Part shown: piece after piece, positions 1 to 4,607 of the stretch | Layout of the letters: each line of letters opens with the position of its first letter | Position numbering within the stretch: the stretch's first letter is position 1 | Assembly: GCA_022848805.1 (NCBI GenBank) | Contig: JAJISI010000078.1 | Span: forward strand, 1-5,954 | Direction: 5' to 3' | DNA from: Thermoplasmatota archaeon | GTDB taxonomy: Archaea; Thermoplasmatota; Thermoplasmata; UBA10834 | Length of the DNA: 5,954 nt | The notes under the pieces: model-generated | The model's database searches: none | What the model saw: the letters and a program-made list of their open reading frames with translations, nothing else | Told to the model about the DNA's origin: nothing | Translations under genes and position numbers: made by a program

Positions 1-396
1 GGCGCACGTCACGACCTTCATTCCGAGCTCCAGGGCCTTTGTCACTCCGACGGTCATGCCACTGTCCTTGAAGGAGCCGGTCGGGTTGGCGCCGTCAAAC
101 TTGATCCAGAGGCTCTTCACCCCGAGCTCCTCCTCCAGTCGCCTGCACCGGATGAGGGGGGTTCCTCCTTCCATCAGGGAGACCACGCGCGTCTCCTCCT
201 CGACCGGGATCGCCTCACGGTATCTCCAGACCGACAGCGGCCGGCTGCCGAACTCGTTCTCTTCGAGCAGCTGGGCCGCCTCGTTTTCGTCGATGACGGC
301 TTCGAGAAGGTCACCGCACGAGGTGCATGCATAGGCAGGCCTATCCGGCTCGTGTACCTGTCCGCATTCGATGCATCTTACCTCGTAGGACGCCAT
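1..396 (-). CDS. thrC: Threonine synthase, N-terminal part (3' end beyond left edge)
   Basis: Threonine synthase is a PLP-dependent enzyme that converts O-phospho-L-homoserine to L-threonine and phosphate in the cytoplasm. I translated the minus strand from the ATG at 396-394; 132 codons are visible with no stop. Residues 1-34 form a zinc-ribbon-like element with two CxxC pairs (C8/C11 and C24/C27), common in archaeal threonine synthases. This is followed by EGGTPLI (76-82) and the PLP-binding segment NPTGSFKDSGM (104-114), where K110 is the expected Schiff-base lysine. The catalytic remainder, probably over 250 residues, lies off the window. The start is supported by a GGAGGA Shine-Dalgarno sequence 9 nt upstream. 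It is divergent from homoserine kinase, whose product is its substrate, which strongly supports the call. Family assignment is by recognised motifs, not by a search. Confidence 0.93.
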   Translation of the reverse strand, partial: MASYEVRCIECGQVHEPDRPAYACTSCGDLLEAVIDENEAAQLLEENEFGSRPLSVWRYREAIPVEEETRVVSLMEGGTPLIRCRRLEEELGVKSLWIKFDGANPTGSFKDSGMTVGVTKALELGMKVVTCA

Positions 397-405
397 GACG
401 ACCTA

Positions 406-411
406 TCCTCC
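406..411 (-). promoter_or_regulatory. Ribosome binding site for thrC
   Basis: The minus strand reads GGAGGA here, ending 9 nt before the ATG at 396. This is close to a perfect match to the archaeal 16S anti-Shine-Dalgarno sequence and fixes the thrC start. Confidence 0.7.
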
Positions 412-430
412 GGGATTCGCGCCTGCTATG

Positions 431-504
431 GTTGTGCGACATATAAGCCCTTCGCAGCTCCTGGCATGGACCCTTGTAGACGCCGTAAACGGCCAGTGCA
501 CAAC
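431..504. repeat. Inverted heptamer pair between thrC and thrB promoters
   Basis: GTTGTGC at 431-437 is matched by its exact reverse complement GCACAAC at 498-504. The left copy is next to the thrC TATA-like box on its transcribed side. The right copy sits about 25 bp upstream of the thrB TATA-like box and overlaps an imperfect dyad, with CAGT at 494-497 and ACTG at 503-506. This could be a shared operator for the divergent pair. A 7-bp match in about 170 bp could also be chance. Confidence 0.25.
441..448 (-). promoter_or_regulatory. Probable TATA box for thrC
   Basis: The minus strand reads GCTTATAT in an otherwise GC-rich stretch. An archaeal start site about 25 nt downstream would fall near position 419, leaving a leader of about 23 nt that includes the GGAGGA ribosome site. 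The position is inferred and no transcript data are available. Confidence 0.5.
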
Positions 505-529
505 TGTGCCCGTGAGCCTCTACGTGCGG

Positions 530-537
530 TTTAATAT
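530..537 (+). promoter_or_regulatory. Probable TATA box for thrB
   Basis: TTTAATAT is the only clear AT-rich octamer upstream of thrB. A start site about 25 nt downstream falls near 558-560, just before the GGTG ribosome site and the preferred ATG at 573. This is inferred from position and composition only. Confidence 0.5.
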
Positions 538-562
538 GCCATTATTGCATCTCAGTCCATCT

Positions 563-566
563 GGTG
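563..566 (+). promoter_or_regulatory. Weak ribosome site choosing the thrB ATG at 573
   Basis: GGTG, a core archaeal Shine-Dalgarno match, ends 6 nt before the ATG at 573. The GTG inside it (564-566) is in frame and could be read as a start. Its use as ribosome site together with family alignment favours 573 instead. Confidence 0.4.
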
Positions 567-572
567 TCTTCG

Positions 573-1499
573 ATGAGATTAGAGACGGCAATGGTCACCT
601 CGCCCGCCACGATCGCCAACTTCGGCCCGGGCTTCGACTCGTTCGGCCTCTGTCTGGACTCCCCGCTCGACAGGATATCCGTCAGGCGGGCCGCGAAAGG
701 CAGAATCGTTCTCAGAGTGACCGGCAAATATGAAGTTCCTTCCGCGCCGGAGGAGAACACGGCCTCGTACGCAGCCATGAGGCTGGCTGAGCTCTGCGAC
801 AAGGGGACGCAGGGTTTCACTATGACCGTCAGGAAGGGCATGAAGCCGGGAAGTGGCATAGGAAGCAGCGCTGCGTCGTCCGTCGGCGGGGCGCTCGCGA
901 TGGCCGCTCTCCTGGGCGTGAAGGACAAGGGCGTGATCCTCGAGGCAGCAGCCATGGGTGAGGAGCTGATCTCCGGCGTGAGACACTACGACAACGTGGC
1001 AGCGGCGCTTCACGGAGGATTCACGGCGGTCGTCGATGCCGAAGCGAGGAAGATAATCACGATCAAACCGCCCGCGTTGCAGATAGTCGTACTGATGCCG
1101 GACATCTCGGTGAAGACACGCGATGCCAGAGCTATCCTTCCGAAGAAGGTGACGATCGACGACGCGGTCCGGAACCTCTCTTTCGCGTCGGGGATGGTGC
1201 ACGCGATGATGAGACGTGATGTGCGGGCTATCGGGTCGTACCTGGATGACCGCCTATCGGTCCCTTACAGAAAAAAGCTCGTGCCCGGCTTCGATGCTGT
1301 GCGTGAGAACGGGCTCGAGGCAGGTGCCCTGGGCGTCTCTCTCGCGGGATCGGGTCCGGCCATATTCGCACTTGCGGAACGTGACGCTGGTAGGATCAAG
1401 CTAGCGATGACCCGCGCATTGAGGAGCACGACAGGGTTGGAATCGAAATCCTTTGTCACGAAGCCAGGCGGTGGCGCTAAGGTCGAGTCGATCTCGTAG
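573..1499 (+). CDS. thrB: Homoserine kinase (GHMP kinase family)
   Basis: Homoserine kinase phosphorylates L-homoserine with ATP to O-phosphohomoserine, the substrate of threonine synthase encoded divergently next door. The protein is 308 residues from this start, normal for the family. Residues 8-25 match the N-terminal GHMP motif (VTSPATIANFGPGFDSFG). Residues 91-103 carry the glycine/serine-rich ATP loop (KPGSGIGSSAASS). Residues 254-267 carry the C-terminal motif GVSLAGSGPAIFAL, and the tail KPGGGAKV is typical of ThrB. An in-frame GTG at 564 would add three residues. ATG 591 would remove most of the first beta strand that precedes the conserved proline. ATG 573, with GGTG at 563-566, fits best. 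The stop is TAG, and there is no backup stop nearby in frame because the frame then runs antisense through asnA. TAG is therefore probably a true stop here. Confidence 0.92.
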   Translation: MRLETAMVTSPATIANFGPGFDSFGLCLDSPLDRISVRRAAKGRIVLRVTGKYEVPSAPEENTASYAAMRLAELCDKGTQGFTMTVRKGMKPGSGIGSSAASSVGGALAMAALLGVKDKGVILEAAAMGEELISGVRHYDNVAAALHGGFTAVVDAEARKIITIKPPALQIVVLMPDISVKTRDARAILPKKVTIDDAVRNLSFASGMVHAMMRRDVRAIGSYLDDRLSVPYRKKLVPGFDAVRENGLEAGALGVSLAGSGPAIFALAERDAGRIKLAMTRALRSTTGLESKSFVTKPGGGAKVESIS

Positions 1500-1531
1500 G
1501 CACTTGGAAGTGTCGCGTCGGGCTGTCTCGT

Positions 1532-2452
1532 TCAGAAGTCTATCCTCTCGCCTGGGACCCTGGGGAACAGAGTAACATCCCTTACGTGTTTCTGCCCTGT
1601 GAGGTATCTTACCATCCTCTCTATACCTAGGCCGCCTCCGACAGTCCTCGGTATGAGCCCCTGTTTCGCCACATCCAGGTATGTCTCGAACGCGTCCATG
1701 CGCGTGCCACGCTCCCTCATCTTGCGGACTATCTCGTCGTGTTCCCATTCCCTCTCACCGCCGGAGAGGGCCTCTCCGTAGCCCTCGGGCCAGAAGATGT
1801 CGTAGTTGTGATAGTACCCTCTCGTTTGCTTGTCCTCTCTGTCGTAGAACTCGCGTGGGAAGTTGAGTACCCAGAAGGGGTCGGCCTCCCGCGCAGATGC
1901 GATGGTCTCGAAGTCGTCGCCGTACTCCGATCTCAACTCCTCCGACTCGTATACCTTCAACGGGAGAGACGGTACCGTGAGCTTCCTACCGAGCGCGTCG
2001 AGGTCGGCCGCACATTCCCTCATGACGAACTCGAAGACATTCTTTATCATGCCGTCAACGAGTCCGATGAACTCCGTCTTCGTCTTCTCCTTGAGTTCTA
2101 TGTCGACCTGGGTGAACTCGAACAGGTGCCTACCTGTCTGCCCGAGCTCGCCCTGTTCGAGCCGGACGTTCGGCGACATGACGTATATCTTGTCGAAACC
2201 TCCGTTGAGCAGGGAGAGCTGCTTGTGGAGTATCATGCTCTTCGTGAGGTGGAGCCTCTGACCGTAGTAGTCCACTGAGGCGTCGAAGTGGGGGTGGTTC
2301 AGCGGGTCCGTCTCCGGCGAGAGGATCACTGGCATCCCCTGGACCACACCGCTGTCGTACATGTAGTCGTGGACCGCCTTGAGGGCGGCGCTCTGTATCC
2401 TGAGGATGTGAGTCATCTTCGCGTCCTTGAGGCGCGCGATCGTATGTTGCAT
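1532..2452 (-). CDS. asnA: Archaeal-type asparagine synthetase A (AsnRS-like, ammonia-dependent)
   Basis: The protein (306 aa from ATG 2452) matches the archaeal asparagine synthetase related to asparaginyl-tRNA synthetase, of the kind known from Pyrococcus abyssi. That enzyme makes L-asparagine from aspartate, ammonia and ATP. It keeps only the class II synthetase catalytic core: LTKSMILHKQL (69-79), a motif 2 region with SPNVRLE (93-99) and GRHLFEFTQVDIEL (107-120), the stretch NFPREFYDRE (197-206), GYGEALSGGEREWE (224-237), and motif 3 GGGLGIERMVRYL (272-284). The N-terminal OB-fold anticodon-binding domain of true AsnRS (about 430 aa) is absent, which argues against a tRNA-charging role. 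The open frame extends upstream to 2713, but that part is antisense to the regulator gene and looks non-coding. The stop is TGA. The gene is convergent with thrB (32-bp gap) and divergent from an AsnC-like regulator. No Shine-Dalgarno sequence is visible, so a short or absent leader is likely. Confidence 0.9.
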   Translation of the reverse strand: MQHTIARLKDAKMTHILRIQSAALKAVHDYMYDSGVVQGMPVILSPETDPLNHPHFDASVDYYGQRLHLTKSMILHKQLSLLNGGFDKIYVMSPNVRLEQGELGQTGRHLFEFTQVDIELKEKTKTEFIGLVDGMIKNVFEFVMRECAADLDALGRKLTVPSLPLKVYESEELRSEYGDDFETIASAREADPFWVLNFPREFYDREDKQTRGYYHNYDIFWPEGYGEALSGGEREWEHDEIVRKMRERGTRMDAFETYLDVAKQGLIPRTVGGGLGIERMVRYLTGQKHVRDVTLFPRVPGERIDF

Positions 2453-2471
2453 GGTAATTCCGTCGAAAAGA

Positions 2472-2481
2472 CGATATATCG
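2472..2481. promoter_or_regulatory. Palindrome CGATATATCG in asnA promoter
   Basis: This is a perfect 10-bp palindrome centred about 24 nt upstream of the asnA start. It could be a TATA box for a leaderless asnA transcript, or a regulator half of the divergent control region. Its core GATATATC recurs exactly at 2541-2548 in the regulator's promoter. Confidence 0.4.
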
Positions 2482-2483
2482 AC

Positions 2484-2492
2484 CTTATATTT
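2484..2492 (-). promoter_or_regulatory. Candidate TATA box for asnA
   Basis: The minus strand reads AAATATAAG. A start site 25-28 nt downstream would be near 2460-2463, about 8-10 nt before the ATG at 2452. It competes with the GATATATC element at 2473-2480 as the actual TATA box, and I cannot decide between them from sequence. Confidence 0.45.
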
Positions 2493-2537
2493 GTCAGTAT
2501 CCGCAAAAAAGATGGAAATAATCCGGATAATGGCAAT

Positions 2538-2551
2538 ATTGATATATCAAT
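2538..2551 (+). promoter_or_regulatory. Perfect 14-bp palindrome; TATA box and probable operator of the regulator gene
   Basis: ATTGATATATCAAT is a perfect palindrome centred about 26 bp upstream of the ATG at 2571. That is the right place for a TATA box driving a leaderless transcript. TTGA/TCAA-flanked AT-rich dyads are the kind of site Lrp/AsnC dimers bind. A regulator bound here would block TBP, which would be simple autoregulation. The sequence shows the palindrome and spacing; the binding is inference. Confidence 0.5.
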
Positions 2552-2552
2552 G

Positions 2553-2567
2553 CCGTCATATTGACGG
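2553..2567. promoter_or_regulatory. Inverted repeat just before the regulator start codon
   Basis: CCGTCA-TAT-TGACGG has perfect 6-bp arms around a 3-bp AT centre, ending 3 bp before the ATG at 2571. The spacing from the 14-bp palindrome (centres about 15 bp apart) would suit cooperative binding of regulator dimers over the TATA box and start site. The arms differ in sequence from the upstream palindrome, so a second factor is also possible. Confidence 0.45.
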
Positions 2568-2570
2568 TAT

Positions 2571-3005
2571 ATGTTGGACGAGAAGGACAGATCGATCCTG
2601 GAGGAGCTCATAAACGATTCTCGAAAGACGACGAAGGCGATCGCCAAGGTCTTGGACATCCCACGAGCGACCGTCCACGATCGGATCGCGCGCATGGAGA
2701 AGAGGGGAGTCATCAGACGTTACACGGCGGTTCCAGACTACTCCCAGCTAGGCATTGGTGTGACCGCGTTCATACTCGCCCAGTTCGACCACTCCGAGGG
2801 CCGGTCCCAGCGTGAGACTGCGGAGGAGATCGCCGACATCCCCGGGATATTCGAGGTGAACCTGGTGTCCGGGGAGTACGACATCCTCTTGAAGGTCAGA
2901 GGCTCCAGCATCGAGGAGATCGGTAACCTCGTGGTCGACAAGCTAAGGGACGTCGAGGGAGTGGCGAGGACGCTGACGTGCGCGTCGTTCTCGACCGTTA
3001 AGTAA
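2571..3005 (+). CDS. Lrp/AsnC-family transcriptional regulator
   Basis: The protein is 144 aa, typical for a full-length Lrp/AsnC protein. Residues 1-60 form the N-terminal helix-turn-helix, opening with LDEKDRSILEEL and containing the recognition segment IPRATVHDRIARMEKRGVI. Residues from about 63 to 140 form the RAM domain, a ferredoxin-like ligand and oligomerisation domain, with the conserved SGEYDILLKV stretch near 104-113. Such proteins bind DNA as dimers to octamers and often sense amino acids. The divergent neighbour is an asparagine synthetase, so asparagine or a related amino acid is a reasonable ligand guess. This rests on context only. No ribosome site precedes the ATG, and the TATA-like palindrome about 26 bp upstream implies a leaderless mRNA. 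The stop is TAA, followed at once by TGA in the next frame. Confidence 0.9.
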   Translation: MLDEKDRSILEELINDSRKTTKAIAKVLDIPRATVHDRIARMEKRGVIRRYTAVPDYSQLGIGVTAFILAQFDHSEGRSQRETAEEIADIPGIFEVNLVSGEYDILLKVRGSSIEEIGNLVVDKLRDVEGVARTLTCASFSTVK

Positions 3006-3008
3006 TGA

Positions 3009-3027
3009 GACGGCCGAATAGGTCGTC
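3009..3027 (+). terminator. Possible hairpin terminator after the regulator gene
   Basis: GACGGCC (3009-3015) pairs with GGTCGTC (3021-3027) around the loop GAATA. This gives 7 bp with one G-U pair in the plus-strand RNA, whereas the minus strand would have an A-C mismatch. A T-rich stretch follows (3029-3045). It starts 3 nt after the stop codon and overlaps the stop of the convergent methyltransferase gene. Archaeal termination depends mainly on U-tracts, so this is tentative. Confidence 0.3.
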
Positions 3028-4468
3028 ACTTGGTTCTCTTCTTGATCAGTGAAGCGGCGACCTCGCCCATCTCGTCTCTCACCGGTTCGACCCTGTGCTC
3101 CTTCAGTATCCTCCGCACCTCGTCGCCAGCTCTGGTGAGCGTGGATTTCGAACCCCTCGTCACCCATGAATCCCATGAGGAGCGGTCCGATACCACGGGA
3201 ATGAAATGCTCCTTCCTGAAGCGGTCCATGGTGTGTCGCTGCCCGAGGAAGTCCTTCCCGGGGCCCACCCTGTCGATCACATCGAGCGCGAGGCTGTCGT
3301 CAGAGACTTCGATGCCCTGAGCCATCCTGCCTATGATCCTGGAGATCTCGTCGTCGATCACCATCTGCTCCAGCCATATCGTCCTGCAGTCCTCGAGGAG
3401 CCCGATACCGGCGATCATGTCCGCACCTGCCAGTATCGGAGTCACCGCGCTGGCGAACTTCTCGTAGGCCGCCTGCTCGTCCGGCTCCTTGGACGTGGTC
3501 ACGAAACCCCCGGCTAGGGCGGGGAATCCGAAATGGTGTGCCATCTGCGTATAAGCCGCGGATGTCAACCCGTGTTCGGGCCCTCCTCCGGCCCGGGTGG
3601 ATGCTTTCATGTCCAGTACAGCCATCCCGCATGCGAACACGAAGGCCGTCCCCGGCCTGTGCAGCTGGATGATAGTGTTCCCCGCCAGGGCCTCGGCGAC
3701 ACCGACGGCCACCGTGCCGGCCAGGGTGACAGGGCCGGTGGCTCCCGGGCCTGGCATGACATAGAAGCAGATGGGCATCCCGCCGTCCGCTGCAACGAAC
3801 CCTGCGTCCATGCCCTCTGCATCGATATGTAGAGGCGACGAACTAGTGTGGATGGATGACAGGAATGGTCGCTTCTCGAACTCCTCCCTTCCTCCTGCAG
3901 CCGCCGTGGCGAGCGCCAGCACATCCTCTACCTCCCAGTCTGTCGTGTTGGTGGCCAGTGTGATGTGCTTCTCGGTGTTCTCCAGGGATGCCTGGAGGTC
4001 GTGTATGTGTCTCGTCCCCATGGGGACGTCCTGCGAGGTCACGCTGGGCCAGTTCACTCCATGCCCCTTCAGCGCGTCCGATACGAATGCTGCCTTCGCG
4101 ACATCCTCCTTCCTGGACACGCGTCGCTCCCTCGTTTCGAAATCCATCGCCATCGTGCCGTTCCCGTCGCTGCACACATGGACATGCTCTCCGTCGAGCC
4201 TAGCATCATGCCCCGGCGTCCGCCCAAAGAAAGTCACGCTCCGCTTGTTCTTCCGAGCGAGGTCTTCGACGAGGCTCGGAGGGAATCTCACGATTGAACT
4301 TTTTTCGTCAAAATCGCATCCTGCATCGCGCAGGAGGTTTTGCGCTTTTTTACTCTTAACGGCGACACCGGTCCGTTCGAGAATCTCGAGCGCGGCATAT
4401 CTTATCCGCTGCACACCCTCGGAGTCGAGCACCTGCCGCCTGCACCTGATCGGTATGGAGTTAGCCAT
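3026..4468 (-). CDS. MttB-superfamily methyltransferase, non-pyrrolysine (downstream paralog)
   Basis: The protein is 480 aa, close to the usual 470-500 of the trimethylamine:corrinoid methyltransferase (MttB/COG5598-like) family. These are TIM-barrel enzymes that move a methyl group from a methylated amine to the Co(I) corrinoid of a partner protein. Recognisable blocks are DGNGTMAMDFET (101-112), NTEKHITLA (164-172), MPGPGATGPVTLAG (238-251), DMKASTRAGGGPEH (286-299), AGADMIAGIGLLED (347-360) and LALDVIDRVGPGK (393-405). No in-frame stop interrupts the frame, so it lacks the amber-encoded pyrrolysine of true MttB. Non-pyrrolysine relatives include MtgB, which uses glycine betaine, and other quaternary-amine enzymes. 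The substrate here cannot be read from the sequence. The start at ATG 4468 gives a normal N terminus, and the ribosome site is weak (GAAGGGA about 7-13 nt upstream). The stop is TGA. It lies 139 bp after a paralog in the same direction. Confidence 0.88.
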   Translation of the reverse strand: MANSIPIRCRRQVLDSEGVQRIRYAALEILERTGVAVKSKKAQNLLRDAGCDFDEKSSIVRFPPSLVEDLARKNKRSVTFFGRTPGHDARLDGEHVHVCSDGNGTMAMDFETRERRVSRKEDVAKAAFVSDALKGHGVNWPSVTSQDVPMGTRHIHDLQASLENTEKHITLATNTTDWEVEDVLALATAAAGGREEFEKRPFLSSIHTSSSPLHIDAEGMDAGFVAADGGMPICFYVMPGPGATGPVTLAGTVAVGVAEALAGNTIIQLHRPGTAFVFACGMAVLDMKASTRAGGGPEHGLTSAAYTQMAHHFGFPALAGGFVTTSKEPDEQAAYEKFASAVTPILAGADMIAGIGLLEDCRTIWLEQMVIDDEISRIIGRMAQGIEVSDDSLALDVIDRVGPGKDFLGQRHTMDRFRKEHFIPVVSDRSSWDSWVTRGSKSTLTRAGDEVRRILKEHRVEPVRDEMGEVAASLIKKRTK

Positions 4469-4550
4469 TCTGAATCCCTTCTGGTTCGCCCTGCCAGTCC
4501 GTGCGGCCCGACTTCTTCGACGTGCCGCATTCGATAGAAATACAATTTGT

Positions 4551-4582
4551 CGGAGCCAGGACGGGTTGTCCGCCTGGCCCCG
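4551..4582 (-). ncRNA. Strong intercistronic RNA hairpin between the two methyltransferase genes
   Basis: On the minus strand the left arm (4582-4570) and right arm (4564-4551) form a 13-bp, mostly G-C stem with one bulged U and a 5-nt loop (4569-4565). One pair is G-U in the minus-strand RNA but would be A-C in plus-strand RNA, so the fold favours the methyltransferase transcript. It begins 25 nt after the upstream gene's TAG and lacks a following U-run, so it is a poor terminator candidate. It may protect or process the mRNA, or tune expression of the second cistron. It is entered as a structured RNA element, not an independent gene. Confidence 0.45.
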
Positions 4583-4607
4583 GTTTCAGGTTTGTCCTCG
4601 GCATCGC

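Noticed and set aside
56..334. 92-aa plus-strand open frame
   Set aside because: It is antisense to thrC, whose zinc-ribbon cysteines and PLP-lysine motif are clear on the other strand.
564..572. GTG at 564 as thrB start
   Set aside because: It lies inside the GGTG ribosome-site match and adds residues not needed by the family fold. ATG 573 fits better, though GTG cannot be excluded.
1500..1513. Small hairpin after thrB as a terminator
   Set aside because: The stem is only 4-5 bp and no T-run follows, so it is too weak to call.
2453..2713. N-terminal extension of the asparagine synthetase frame to 2713 (393 aa)
   Set aside because: The extra 87 residues are antisense to the regulator gene and its promoter and do not resemble the family. 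The 306-aa form from ATG 2452 matches the known archaeal enzyme length of about 294.
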